From contig JACSYO010000415.1 in NCBI GenBank assembly GCA_016806645.1, forward strand, positions 4,459,001 through 4,523,000: 64,000 bases of DNA, in the 5' to 3' direction. A program made the translations under genes and the position numbers. Shown here one piece after another: positions 1 through 42,313 of the stretch. Numbering within the stretch: the first letter of the stretch is position 1; each line of letters opens with the position of its first letter. A model generated the notes under the pieces. The model was given only the letters and a program-made list of their open reading frames with translations, had not been told where the DNA came from and made no database searches. Origin of the DNA: Ophiodon elongatus. Its lineage: Eukaryota; Chordata; Actinopteri; Perciformes; Hexagrammidae.

Positions 1-201
1 CTCTCCATCCCTGTCCCCGTCACTGCAGCCCTGCGCCCATACAGACACCCATAAAATGCTTTGAGGAGAGGGATGAGCTGCAGTGTGCCTGGTAGCTACG
101 TATATACACACACTCACACTGACATATAGTGCAAATGCAGCGTTGAACAAGGTAGACACAACCTGAAGTCAGCCGCATGCAGTCATGCCCCCACGTCTCA
201 T

Positions 202-207
202 ACACAC

Positions 208-241
<34 letters not shown>
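202..241 (+). repeat. (CA)n microsatellite
   Basis: About 20 CA units with one CG interruption. Confidence 0.95.
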
Positions 242-244
<3 letters not shown>

Positions 245-540
245 GTGCCATGTTGCGGTGGGATATAGGTTAACAAATTACCGGATAAATTGGCATCAAG
301 GTTGAGGTTTATTAGAGTTGTATAGTCCAGTAATAATTCCTGTACCTAACTTCTTCCTGTAGTGTTGACATTGAGATTAGATTTCCTTGCTGCCTTGTCC
401 AAGCTGCTCACAAATCACCAGCATGGTGCTCTTTGCTCGAAAATCTATATTTTGAATATCAGAATTTAATATCATAAAAGTTATTTTTATGTTTGTTATT
501 GAAGAAAATCAAAACGTACAGCAGCCAGAGTGGGAACTCC

Positions 541-608
541 TGTGTGCGTATGTGTGTGAGTGTGTGAGTGTGTGAGTGTGTATGTGTGTGTATGTGTGTG
601 TGTGTTCA
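541..608 (+). repeat. imperfect (GT)n tract
   Basis: GT units broken by GA and TA variants. Confidence 0.85.
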
Positions 609-754
609 TACGGCACAATTTATGTGTAAGTGTGAGACAATATATAGGTCCAAGGGAGATTTTAACAGTGTATGCATGACTGCACTGTAAATTCCAGGGA
701 GAGCGTTTAGTGTGCGTAAAGTTTGATGTTGCTATGCTGTGGAGGGGGGTTGCA

Positions 755-756
<2 letters not shown>

Positions 757-791
<35 letters not shown>

Positions 792-811
792 CTCCTGTGT
801 GTGTGTGTGTT
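757..811 (+). repeat. (GT)n microsatellite, interrupted
   Basis: Two GT runs separated by 'cgtgctcct'. Confidence 0.9.
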
Positions 812-2549
812 TGGGTGAAACAGCATCTATTTGCTGTTTAAGGAGGAGTCCAGTCCAACGCCACGGAGACGATAGCCGTCGATTATCCGTCTTTTCAGGA
901 TTTACAGTAGCTTCAGACCAGAGCGGCAAATATCTCACTCTCAACCTGCTCTAATACTGGAAGGTGCAGACGTCTCGAATCACCTAAATTATGACTGAGT
1001 TCCACCCGGCTTCGTCTGGATGCATCCCAGAGCACAATCAGGATTCTCCAACAAATTCCTTTATATTTTTAGTCCGAATAACTTATGCACTAAAACCCAG
1101 GAGATGAGATTTAGACGTGCTCTTGGAATCTTGGATTGTAGCTAACAAACATTAAGAGTGAAAGGTCTGCAGTTATTTTCAATTTAGGGGTGTTTGTGGA
1201 GCGCACACAGTGTGTGTGTGTGTGTGTGTGGGTGTGTAATGATTTTGACCTTTTAGAATTAGGACCATGTGAAATGTTAAAATGTATTATATTGCAGCAT
1301 TGAAATTACAGAAGCCTCCTGCATGAATTCATATCCTTATCCCTGTGATTTAGTAAAACATATTTGGTGTCTTTGACAACCATTGATATTTTATCTGAAA
1401 TTTAAAATGACATTTTGTGAATAAGACCATTGCTTTTCCACACATTAAGGACGGATTCACAAATGGGTGCACGTGTTTGAAGAGTTTAATTGTTTTCGTC
1501 AACCTAAATTTAACTACTGCTTGCACACTCGGGTGATAAATAGTTTTAGTTTGGTTACAAACTTGCACTAAATGCTCAGCACCGAAAGTAAAGAAGGTCA
1601 GAAAGGTCGGCGACGTCCAATTCTGAAACTCCTTTTATCTGCCCGGTGTGCACATACCCCGTTGTGCAGTCCAGTACTTTCAAAGTTACCGAATGTGAAT
1701 GTACACAAATGCCTTCTACTAGCTTATCAGCCAAATCCTAGAGCATTTTCGAAGGCCATGAGCATGACCCAACACATTTTTCTAAGCGAAGATCAGATCC
1801 TCCAGAGAAATTCAGTCAGTCAGCCAGACAGTCAGTCAAGTGGCCCTGACTCCTTCCTGTCTTTGCAAAGTGCAGTACGGGACCCACACGCCCAGTCCAG
1901 GCCTCAGCGTCTCCTGTAATGAAGGAGTACTTAGCCTGCTGCTGGTAGAAGGTACATTCCTGCACTGCGAATTTTCCTTCTTCTTTCCCGTGCTTTGTCT
2001 GAGACGGACGATTTATACACTTAATTTACAAAAATGTACTCTTAACTAGAAAGGGCGTGATGAACTGTGGAGTTTCACTTTATGATCTCTTGATTTAATT
2101 TTTGTTAATATGCGGTATGGTCTGCTAATTGGTATTCGGGTTTGTTTAAAAAGATATTTACTTATCAGCATTAATATCAAAAGTAAGGCTGATATTTTGG
2201 GTCGATAAAATGCATTCATTATGTGAGTCATTAGACAGGGACATTTTCAAATATCAAACGACCTCATATCTGTTTCATTTATTTTCATACATTTAAATGA
2301 GAAGCGTAAGAGTGAATGGTGCTCATCGTCTTCATTTGCAGACTCTAAGAAGCAGTTTTGTCGTTGGTAAAGCACATCAGCAGAGCAGTGTCTTTCAAAT
2401 GGCTGCATCTGCACAAAGCATCACAGTTTCCATACAGTAGGTGAACTCCAGATGTGAAGCTACCCACATGCTGCTGTCACGAGGAAATACGAAACATCAG
2501 TGTTACTTTTAAGATTGGTATCTGCAGAGAATACCACGGTAATGATCAA

Positions 2550-2585
2550 TGCCCTCGCATACAGTAAACACTGTATGCGAGGGCA
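2550..2585. repeat. perfect hairpin, 16-bp arms
   Basis: tgccctcgcatacagt (2550-2565) and its exact reverse complement at 2570-2585, 4-nt loop. Confidence 0.97.
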
Positions 2586-2870
2586 GAGGTCAAAGTTGAG
2601 TGGTTGTTTGTTTGTCATTCAGGACCAAGAAGAGATGCTTTTCTGTGCTGCAGGAGTCGGAAGCGGTGGTGTTACTGCTTTATGTTGCGTATCGTTTGTG
2701 ACAGCAAACAAACAGTTAACGACAAGGTCACCTTACGTGTGTGCAACGAACTTCTCCAACGTTTAGGACATGTACTGTGAGCGTGTGTAACAAGTGAAGT
2801 TGTCTCGTCAGTATTTGTAGGAATGCGGACATTTTCACATGTTGCTGAGCTTAGTCGAGGGAGGCACATA

Positions 2871-3011
<141 letters not shown>

Positions 3012-3172
3012 CCTGTAATCTTGCATCAGTGACTGTGCCTAAACCTGTGCCAGCCTTTTCATTTCTCTCATTTTAGGCGTATTTTACCATGGCAGATTAT
3101 TCCAATTATATTGTCTTTTTGTAGAAATGCGTGTGTGTGTGTGAGAGAGAGAGACAATGACAAAAGACGACT

Positions 3173-3174
<2 letters not shown>

Positions 3175-3216
<42 letters not shown>
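3175..3216 (+). repeat. (GA)21 microsatellite
   Basis: 42 bp of pure GA, purine strand on +. Confidence 0.97.
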
Positions 3217-3219
<3 letters not shown>

Positions 3220-3295
3220 CTAGAATGACTGTGGAAATTCCCAATGACTACACAAGAACAGCCTATTTGAACAAACAGCCAAACAGCCGCATACT

Positions 3296-3300
<5 letters not shown>

Positions 3301-3337
<37 letters not shown>
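3301..3337 (+). repeat. (CT)n microsatellite
   Basis: 37 bp of pure CT, inverted relative to the GA tract 85 bp upstream. Confidence 0.97.
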
Positions 3338-3339
<2 letters not shown>

Positions 3340-4421
3340 GTTGTTGGGTGACCTCACCCAGGCCACTGCCAGCCCTTTTCCTCCCGATGGAAGTCAAAAT
3401 AAATGCTGTGTTGTTGTTGCGATTCGACGTTGAACACGGAGAATCCAGTCTATAATGCATAGCGTGAGAAAGCTACCCTGTCGCATGTCAAAGTAGCTGG
3501 AGGGAGTACAGTGGAGAGATGCGTGTGTGTGTAAGATCGAGCAAAAATCTTTTTTTCTTTCTTTCTGCATTTTAAATGAAAGAAATGTAGGCCCCATTAA
3601 AGGCAGATAGTTGGATACAGGAGTAAGAGACTAATCAAAGTGAGTGACCTTGGATGTTTGTTTACCTTTCTTTCTTTTGGCTCGATTTTGACTTTTTCTT
3701 TTTTTTTTTTACTTAACCTTTATTTTTAAAAGAGTAAACTAACCCACTCAGTGATTTAATAATCACACAAGGTTAACCAAATTAAATCGCAATCTCAGAC
3801 ATACTTGGCCAGAATAATCTGGGAAATAAATCATTAACTCATCCTTAGAATCAAAATATAAATGACCATATTTCCAGTTGTTATTGATTATTTTGTATTA
3901 AGCTAATGTGATATGGTCTGGAGAAGAATATGGATTTTTTTTTTATAAGAAAAGCAATAATGTCCTTTATTTTCATGAAGCAGTCTTTTTTTTTTATCTT
4001 GCTGTCTGGTTTTAAAATGGAAGATAACAAATGTTGGAGTTAAGATTTTATGTTTCAAGTATACCAACTGTCACTTACAGACAAGCACACACAGACACGC
4101 TTGCATGCACATTTTTGTGGATCAGGAAGACATCGAGGGTGAATGAGAGCCAGAGTCCGATTTTTAGCCAATGTGATAGCCAGTGCAGTGTAGCACACTT
4201 CCAGATATAACGTCACTTTTATTCTCAGCAATTTTTGATTATGATGATAATAAATGACCCCCTGTCTTCTGTGTCTCCCTCTTCCTTTCCAGCTTGCAAT
4301 AGAGAGGAGAGAAGGACAGGAGACAAGGAAAACAGAGAAAGACACAAAAAAAAGGAGTGCCTTAGAAGTGAAACAAAGAGGGGCACCACAGAATCTGCAC
4401 TTTGTGAACGGCGAAGAAGAG

Positions 4422-34667
<30,246 letters not shown>

Positions 34668-34729
34668 GGGATGCAAACAAATTAAATTGACCAATAAGTG
34701 ACTGTTGAAGTCACACCTTTCCACCCCCT

Positions 34730-34731
<2 letters not shown>

Positions 34732-34805
<74 letters not shown>
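34732..34805 (+). repeat. (CA)37 microsatellite in cic 3' UTR
   Basis: 74 bp pure CA starting 65 bp after the cic stop; a possible hnRNP L-type binding tract in the mRNA. Confidence 0.97.
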
Positions 34806-34807
<2 letters not shown>

Positions 34808-36491
34808 TTCACACACACTTTTCTTTTAATCCTCACTCTTAACCCTCCTCTGGCCTGATCCTGGTTTCTTTCCATCCTTGGCACCCAACCGGTGAGAGTG
34901 AAAGATGTTTTTTATGCAATGTTGGGACTTTGTTTTCGGTAAGATGCATGAAACCCCCATGGCACAAAAACGACTTCATGACACCACTTACACACAAACT
35001 GCAAACTCTTAATTACCACACTCAAAATTCGCGCTCCGTATTAACCACGTTGGGAAAGCTACCATTGATGCCAGTGAACGAAGGACCATTGTGTACAGCT
35101 GCTCTCATTTGCCTTGAAGAATATAGAGGGTTCTTGTTTTGGACGCAGTGACCTGCTCAACCCCATTCAGAGACAATGAAAAGTCAGCGACTTTAAAACA
35201 AGAACATTATATGTTTTGATATTTGTTTTAATAGCATTAAAGGAGTAAAGCAGTACATATCTGCGTGAGGAACAACCTGTATTTAGACTTAACTGTTGTA
35301 AGCTTGTGTCTTGTTTCTGCTGACATTAGGGGGCTGGGCCCTCAACAGCCGGAAACTATTTGATTCAATAAGAGAACTATTACTCTGGACCTGGAAAGAT
35401 CTTTTTTTCTCCATTTTATTGTTCACATGTAGACCTTCAGGGGAGATGTACCAGGAGTGACTGAGAAATTGACTTGAACTCAAGTGGACTTCTGGCAGTG
35501 CCATCATTCCTGCAATTACCTGTCTGGCCATGTCCTCCCTTCTTGCGATTGACCCTAGCACATGCCAGTAGGTGGGAACCGAGCATTCCTGTGCCTCTCA
35601 TTCGCTGGCCATGAAGGAAGGAGGAGGGTCAGAGTCAACGGGCACATCCTGGCTCTTAGTCATAGAGGTCAGGCTGATAAGGCCTTAATCCTCTATTGCC
35701 AAGCAGTTTTATTAACTTTTATTTTTTTTTTTAAATAATTTGATTTGTATTTAACGTTGTCATATTCGGTTTGTTGTTGTACTATTCCTATGGTTATTAT
35801 TATGATTATTATGATTGTTATTACTCCTCATATCATTGCAGTGAACCCCGGTCCTTACTTCTGTTCTCATTGCTGGCAGATGTTTCCTTCATTTTTGCCG
35901 GCTCTTGGTTTATTGTACTATTTCTTTTTTTTTTTTTTTAAATCTTTTTGGAGGCAGGTGAGAGAAGCTGCTCGACTCTTGTACAGTTCCTCCATTCTTG
36001 TCTTCCTTAGTCTGGCCTCTCACCTCAGCGAGTACCTGCGGTGCAGTTATTTTTATTGTTCATCGCAGAGAGGAGGACAAACACAACGTGGACCTTTCTA
36101 TTCTTTCAGCAGTAATAAGCCGTATGTTTTTAGACAACCCTCTAGGCCTCTCTGTCCCTCGCTACGTTTGATTTTATAGCCTCAACACTTGTACATCTCC
36201 TTCCGCCACCTCTTTCCTTCCCTTCTTCCTCCCTTTGTCACTTTATTGCTCTCTCCAGACCTTTCTAGGGAGGCGGAGAGAAAACTGGGGGAAGTGAGGG
36301 GAGGGTAATGAATCAAAGAGCTGGTAGGATCTAATACTGGTTTACTTTGTGCAAGACTTGGTTGTGTTGTAAATAATTACTGTAGTCAGTAGACTCATTA
36401 TATTATTAAGGAAAAATCTGTCATTGAACATGAGTTGACTTTTAAGACACCCATTACCGAAGGAGGTAAAACACATGAAATGGAAAAAAAC

Positions 36492-36609
36492 AATAAATAT
36501 GGCTATTAATGTTTTTGTGTTATACTCCTTGTTTTACTGTTCCAGTATACGAGAGGAATTTATATGAATAATTTAAGTTTGTATCTGTATCTTTCAGTAT
36601 GCAAATAAA
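36492..36609 (+). terminator. cic: candidate cic poly(A) signals
   Basis: Two AATAAA hexamers, at 36492-36497 and 36604-36609, the second followed by a T/G-rich stretch. They precede the antisense poly(A) signal assigned to the convergent gene. Confidence 0.5.
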
Positions 36610-36835
36610 AAATAGGTGTTCAATTAAAGTGATTGTATCACTGGCAATGTGAAACTATTGGTTCTTTAAGGAGAGATGCAAAACGTGGTTCAAGAATGTT
36701 AAAATTGAAGCATCATTTTTTAGATGTAATTAAGTTCACAGCTCTACAGTGAACAGTTGAGTCCAAGTATGTGAACTCTAACATGGTTGTGTTGCATGTG
36801 AGCGTGGGTCACAAATGTATAACCTTGAAAAAACA

Positions 36836-37243
36836 TTTATTGATTTCACCTATTTACAACAGCACGACCAAACCTTTAAACAGAAGAAAAGTCACATCAA
36901 TTTCATATAAATGATAAAATGAATCATACAAATGTCATCTGAGGCACAACCAATAGTCCTTATTCATCATGAATGCTGCAGCCTTTATTTTATTATGCGT
37001 TATTTAAATAAACTTTAATACTGATCCCTCTCATAGCTTTGTAAAAGATGAATTACTTTGGTCTGATTGCTGAACTCCGTATCCATTTAGTCCAGAACAT
37101 AATGATCTGGCTCCAGTAAGTCTGAACTGGACTCAACCTCTCAGTAGTCAATTAGTCTTTGTTAGAGTCAGTATGAAGACTCATACTGAACTCATACATT
37201 TGGCAGAATAAAGTCCATTTCTTTTGTCCACTTAAACTCGTTC
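36836..37243 (-). other. znf526: znf526 3' UTR with poly(A) signals
   Basis: On the minus strand AATAAA occurs at 36989-36984 and 36841-36836. The 3' UTR is therefore probably 250-430 nt. The distal signal lies about 230 bp from the nearest cic poly(A) signal in the opposite direction. Confidence 0.5.
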
Positions 37244-37417
37244 TCAGAGGAGCTGCAGTCCGTCCATAGCGCCCGTTTCCATGGCGAGGCCGTTCTCCAA
37301 AGCGGCGTGATAGATCTCCAAGGCCTGCTCCAGAGGCAGCACTCCTCCCTCGCTGGTCTCAATGATGGCTATGGTCTCCCCAAACTCATTACACATGATA
37401 GTGGGAGTGCCGTGTGT
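37244..37417 (-). CDS. znf526: znf526 last coding exon (conserved tail)
   Basis: 58 codons including stop. THGTPTIMCNEFGETIAIIE, then TSEGGVLPLEQALEIYHAAL and ENGLAMETGAMDGLQLL, stop TGA at 37246-37244. The human ZNF526 tail (QTIMCTELGETIAIIETSQP...) is closely similar, and this is the main evidence separating it from ZNF574. Confidence 0.9.
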   Translation of the reverse strand, partial: THGTPTIMCNEFGETIAIIETSEGGVLPLEQALEIYHAALENGLAMETGAMDGLQLL

Positions 37418-40287
37418 CTAAGGAGGAAACCGAATACAGAATTAGTTCAACTAACAGCAGAAAGTACGCAGACAAAATGTATAGATAGGACTTAATTATG
37501 TTGTTTTTAGGGATGAGTAAGAAGGCTATACATCCTGACCTGCTGAAGATCTGAGGCTTGTATTTGGATGAGCTGAGGCTGCCCGTTGGCTAGTTCCACT
37601 GCCGAAGCGTCCACCACCGCCACAGCAGAGCTGGTCTCCATGGCGACCTGGGCAGCGGCCTCTTCATCCAGCCTCTGCTGCCTGGCGTGGGTCTTTTTGT
37701 GGTTCCTCAGGTTGGAGAAGGTCTTGAAGGCTTTGCCGCACTGCGGACAGACGTGCGGCCGTTCGCCTGTGTGTGTTCGACGGTGTTCAGCCAGGTGCAT
37801 ACTCTGGATGAAACCCTTTCCGCACACTTCGCAGCGAAACGGCCGCTCGCCCGAGTGCGTGCGCAGGTGCTCTCGCAGGTGCGTGTTCTGACGGAAGCGC
37901 TTGCCGCACACTTGGCAAGGAAATGGCCGCTCGCCAGTGTGGACCCGCTGGTGGAGTGCAACTCCGGAGGAAGACACAAACAGTTTGCCACAGATAAGAC
38001 ACTGGTGGGCTTTGGGCCGCTTCCCGGCGGTGCACCGCGGCCGCCCAGGGCCTAAGGCGAAGTGGCTCAGTCTGTGGAGTCGCAGATTGGCAGGAGAATT
38101 CAGCTTCTTCCCGCAAATATTACAATCTAGGCCCCCCCGCACGAGACTGGCTGAATCTCCCGATTCCGTCTCTGCTGTGGTTGAGGTGGAGGGCACCGAG
38201 GTCAGGCCTTTGCCCAACTCTGCCTGGTTGTCGGTTTCTTTGCCCACTTCCATCCCTGTGCCGGCCTGCACCAGCGTAGGGTGCTGCTCCAGAAAGTGGC
38301 TGTCTCGTTGCCGCCTGGTCAGGAAGCCAGCCTCACAGTGGGGACATGGGAAAGGGGCCGGAGCCCCTGGATGCTGAGTGTAGCGATGCGCCGCCAACTT
38401 AGTGGGCCAGCGAAAGGTGGCAGGGCAGTCTGGGCAGCACAGTGTCGCAGCACTGGCGTGCAGCAGGCTGTGCTGACGGAGGTTGGAGGACTGTGAAAAG
38501 GAGCGGTGGCAGACGTCACAGCGGTATGGCCGCACACCCGAGTGGATGAGATTATGCCTCATCAGATTGGCAAGAGACGAGAAGGTTTTGCCGCAGTCAG
38601 AACACTGGAAGGGCCGCTCACCGGTATGAATGCGGATGTGGTTGCGCACGTGGATCTGCTTCTTAAAAGACTTGCCACAGATGCCGCAGATGAAGCTGCG
38701 CTCAGTGACGTGGGACTTGCGTCGATGGTGAACGAGCTGCAGCTGGGAGGGAAAGGTCTTGGAGCATGAACGACAAGAAAAAGGCCCTTTGTCGGATGAT
38801 GCAGGTGAAGGGGCTGAAGCGGCTGAAGCAGCTGAAGCAGTGACCCAAACACCAGTGTCGTCAGGGGGAGCATGGTTTGTGTCCAAGTCAGACTTGGTGG
38901 CATCCTCCACCGGCTCGGGGTCATTGGTGTTGGCTTCAAGTGGGGCAGTCACCTCCATGTTGCTTTCCTCAACTTGCTTTTCCACTTCACCTTCTACCAC
39001 TTTGCTCTGAGAACTCTGCATTGGATCTTCCCCCATTTTTTCCATCTCATCTTCTGAGAGAGGGGCCAGCAGGTTGCGCTTTGCCTCATCAGTGAGAGAA
39101 TTCTTCTCTCTCGCTCTCTGTAGGATGGCAAGTGCAGAGAGAGACGCTCTTATTGGAGCTGAGGCCTGCAGGGGAAAAACACAAGCACATGCCAAATTGA
39201 AATGACATGCTAACTTGAGGTTTGCAGGCGCAATTGTGTGTGTGGGGGGGCGGCAGGAGGGGGGTATGCTTATTTGACTACCATGGAGACCGGGGCGGGT
39301 GTGCCAGATGAATCACGGTTGAGGTGGGTTCTACGGTGGTAGAGGTACTTGGTCATGTTGGTGAAGGTTTTGTTGCAGAACTGACACTTGTGAAAGGGAT
39401 CTGCGATGTGGGACTTCCTGCAAGACACCAGGAGGAAAAGATGAAACAGACAGAAAAGGAATCAAAAGTTAATATCGGTCGTCTGTTGTTCACAGTTACG
39501 CAGACCGCTGTGGTGTTTACCTGTGCATGATAAGAGTCATCTCGGTGGTGAAGCCATTGCCACAGTCCACACACAAGTATCTGGCCACGCCCGAGTGTGT
39601 GCGCATGTGTGTCTGCAGTGACGTCGCCTTCTTGAACACCTTGCCACACTCCGGACATTCGTGCGTGCCCTGCTCGTGCACGCGCTTGTGAGCAGCCAGC
39701 CGGTTGACGGAGGTGAAAGTTCGGTTGCAGAGCTCACACTGTTGGGACTTGGCCCAGACTGCTGCTTTCTTCTCCACTACTCTAATCCTAACGTCCTCCA
39801 CCTTCTCTGTCGTCTCCTCCCTCCCTCGCACCTCCTCGAAGCCACTCATGACGCCTGGCTCTCCACTCTCCTTGTCCTGACCCAGGAAGTGCTCTCCCTG
39901 GTGCTGGAGGAAGTCCTCCGGGGTCTGGAAGAGAAGGGAGCATTCTGAGCACTCATACGGGTGGATGACCACCACCTCTGTTGGCTGCTGCTGCTGGGTG
40001 TCATCCTGGACACTGGGGGCCAACCTTAACTCCAGTCTCTGGTCCCCGTTCTCCAGGACCCCCAGCTTTCCCGAAGAGCCTCGGCCAACTGCAGGCAACA
40101 GAGGGGGCAGCTTGGAGCGGCGTTGACCGGGGACGGTGGAGTTGTCCGCCAGAGCTTGAGCTGTGAGGATCTGCAGGTGCATGGTGGCAGAGCCAGGGAT
40201 GGCCGTCACTGGGGGCAGCAGGGTGGAACGGGAGGATGCTGCAGGTTTGGACTGAAGTTTCTTCTGTTGCTGCTGTTGTTGTTGTTG

Positions 40288-40318
<31 letters not shown>

Positions 40319-42158
40319 TGTTGTTGTTGCTGCTGTTGTTGCTGTTGTTGTTGTTGCTGCTGCTGCTGCTGAGCGAGTACCTGGAAAAGACACACAGAAA
40401 CGTACAAACCTTAAAACCCTTCATCATGTTCTCATTTAATTCCTCTGTTGTGAGGCGTTTACGATCCCAAGTACCTGTGCCAAGATCTCCCCGGCCTGCT
40501 GCTCACTCAGTACGTAGTTCTGCATGTTGTTCAGTGGAGTGATGGTGCCATCAGGCTGCAGCACATACTCCTGTTGCAAGGGCCAATTAAAAAAAACAAA
40601 AAACATGGCTTGTTATATTTTCTACAGAAATTAAGCAATGTTTGATAATGGCTCTCCATTTAGAAGAGCAAAGATGCTGACAGTTCAGCGCCGTCACTCT
40701 GATTCATGTCTTCTAGTTGACTATCAGATGCTTTGGAGACGAGATGTCTGCGACTTGCCATTCAAACTAGTATTTTCTAGAATTACAGTGCGGTTGCAGC
40801 AAACCAATCTGTGCTGGCCGACACAACCCAGAGAGTCTCGAAGACGAGTGTTTCCCTTTGAAGCTATTTGAATGTGCTCTTGAGCATAAGAGCCTGACCC
40901 AAATTAAATAAATGGTAAGTCAAAAACAGCAAAGTGTCTTTGAGATTTTAAACTGTGCTTGCGAATGACTCAGCACCGTGGAAAGTTTGAGTAAATTTCA
41001 GCTGTTACCAGATTAACTGCTCAGATTTACAGTTGTTCCATCGTCAGCTTCACTTTATAATGAGACTCGACTCAGTATTATTACATGTCGGTCGGTCTGA
41101 TGCACACAAACTCTACTTTGATAGTCTGGAGAAAAACTCCCAACAAAAGATGACAATGCATTTCACACTCCACATAAATCTAGTTCCAGGATGTGAATGG
41201 GTCTGCAGAATATAACCTACATCATTAATACTGTGGCCCAATATACACACTTCATTTATCATTGTTACAGCTCAATAACAGGCTTTTGGTAGGACTAGTC
41301 AATTTAGGAAGCAACTTATTTTTCAAACTAATTGTTGCTGTGTCTCCTAAATAATGTGGCACCAACGTTGAAAAATTGGTTTAAGAACTACACCAGTCAA
41401 CTTGTTAAATTACCAATAATTGTGACAATGACAGAAAGACTACTGTAGCATTCATACAGTAAAAAAAGTTAAATGAATTCTACTTTCCAGATAAGAACAA
41501 AAATGTTTTTACAGTTATTCACGAGTTCAATAAGTCTCCCTTACCACGGTCTCCGTGTTACTGTGTGTACTGCTCCTACTGTGGGTCCGCCGGTGCTCCA
41601 GCCAGGTATCAGGTGAGTCAAACAGAGCCAGGCAGTCGAGGCACTGGTACTGAACAGGTCCAGACAGCTGACCCTCAGACCCTTCCTCTGTCTCCAAAAC
41701 CTCACACAGCTCTGGGGAACAGTCACACACACGGACAGTTAGTGTCGTTTCTTTGTCTTAGTATAACTAGTAGCTATGCAAAAAAAGAAAGAAAAAGAAG
41801 CCCTTATAAAATACACACAATCACATCTCTCACCTTGATGCTCCACCTCCATCCCCGCCTCTCTCATGTGCATCTCCTGGTGCTGCAGCAGTTCCTCCGG
41901 GTTCATGAGGAGGGCCCCACACTCCAGACACTGGTACTGCTGGGTTTGCCCCATCTCTGCGACACCCTGGAAGGTCATGACCTCCCCCACCTCCCCATCT
42001 CCCTCTTGGCCAGTGTGGATCTGCTGGTGGATCAGTACATCCTCGAGGGTGTTGAAGAGCTGGTGGCACTCACTGCACATGTACTGGTGCTCCACATACA
42101 TGCCCTCAGCCTCCTCCTCCTCCTGCTGCTGCTGCTGCTCCTGCTCCTGCTCGGCCAT
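37244..42158 (-). CDS. znf526: C2H2 zinc-finger protein, ZNF526-like (7 coding exons)
   Basis: Minus-strand exons, 5' to 3': 42158-41834, 41711-41545, 40570-40475, 40380-39521, 39417-39282, 39165-37540 and 37417-37244. They total 3384 nt (1127 aa plus stop) with all phases matching and GT-AG introns. I count about 19 C2H2 fingers: three N-terminal, five in the middle (exons 4-5), seven at the start of the long exon, and four more linked by TGERP/SGERP-type linkers. The C-terminus reads TIMCNEFGETIAIIETS, the ZNF526 tail signature, and the middle block HECPECGKVFKKATSLQTH also fits ZNF526. Human ZNF526 is only about 670 aa. The extra fingers resemble its paralogue ZNF574, so the symbol rests on the tail and on adjacency to gsk3a. 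A nuclear DNA-binding role is expected; targets are unknown. Confidence 0.88.
37540..39165 (-). CDS. znf526: znf526 main zinc-finger exon (11 fingers)
   Basis: Encodes residues ~529-1070. An acidic linker precedes fingers beginning FSCRSC, FICGIC, FQCSDC, YRCDVC, LCCPDC, FPCPHC, LDCNIC, HQCLIC, FPCQVC, FRCEVC and HVCPQC. Two fingers have HxxxxH spacing (HRRKSH, HRYTQH). The last four are joined by TGERP/SGERP linkers, typical of sequence-specific DNA binding. It ends QASDLQQ before donor gtcagg. Confidence 0.92.
39521..40380 (-). CDS. znf526: znf526 exon with 36-residue polyglutamine tract
   Basis: After VLA, codons at 40371-40264 are an unbroken run of 36 Gln, mixed CAG and CAA, followed by KKLQSK. 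Four fingers follow: YECSECSLLFQTPEDFLQHQ, QCELCNRTFTSVNRLAAHK, HECPECGKVFKKATSLQTHM and YLCVDCGNGFTTEMTLIMHR. The preceding 96-nt exon (40570-40475) encodes EYVLQPDGTITPLNNMQ, and exon 41711-41545 carries finger YQCLDCLALFDSPDTWLEHR. The next exon (39417-39282) holds finger HKCQFCNKTFTNMTKYLYHR. Confidence 0.9.
40571..41544. other. znf526 intron
   Basis: 974 bp, AT-rich, no exon or repeat that I can identify. Confidence 0.8.
41834..42158 (-). CDS. znf526: znf526 first coding exon
   Basis: Starts MAEQEQEQQQQQEEEEAEGM, an acidic/Gln head, then two atypical C2H2 fingers, YMCSECHQLFNTLEDVLIHQ and YQCLECGALLMNPEELLQHQ. This is the N-terminal pair shared by ZNF526 and ZNF574. It ends with one g before gtgaga and joins 41711 to form Glu. 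The exon probably extends to 42313 as 5' UTR, where a good antisense polypyrimidine/cag acceptor sits. Confidence 0.9.
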
Positions 42159-42313
42159 GCTGGTACTCTGTGTGTTTGCGTGTATTAAAATGTGTGTTTC
42201 GTCTTATGTATTGTGCAAGTGTCTCATGAAAGATGATGTATGACAGGTGATGAGGCGTTGAGCTGAAACTTCAGTGATGTGTGCAATCAATTGAGGTCAG
42301 TGTCAGCGCACAC

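Larger units (their letters stand above)
34668..36630 (+). other. cic: cic 3' UTR (approximate end)
   Basis: Non-coding sequence after the cic stop. It contains a (CA)n tract at 34732-34805, T-rich stretches and no further open coding segment. AATAAA hexamers occur at 36492-36497 and 36604-36609, so cleavage near 36510 or 36625 is likely. The UTR length of about 1.9 kb is inferred. Confidence 0.6.

Noticed and set aside
37586..38769. Plus-strand frames opposite the zinc-finger exon
   Set aside because: Antisense shadows of repeated finger codons; no independent signals.
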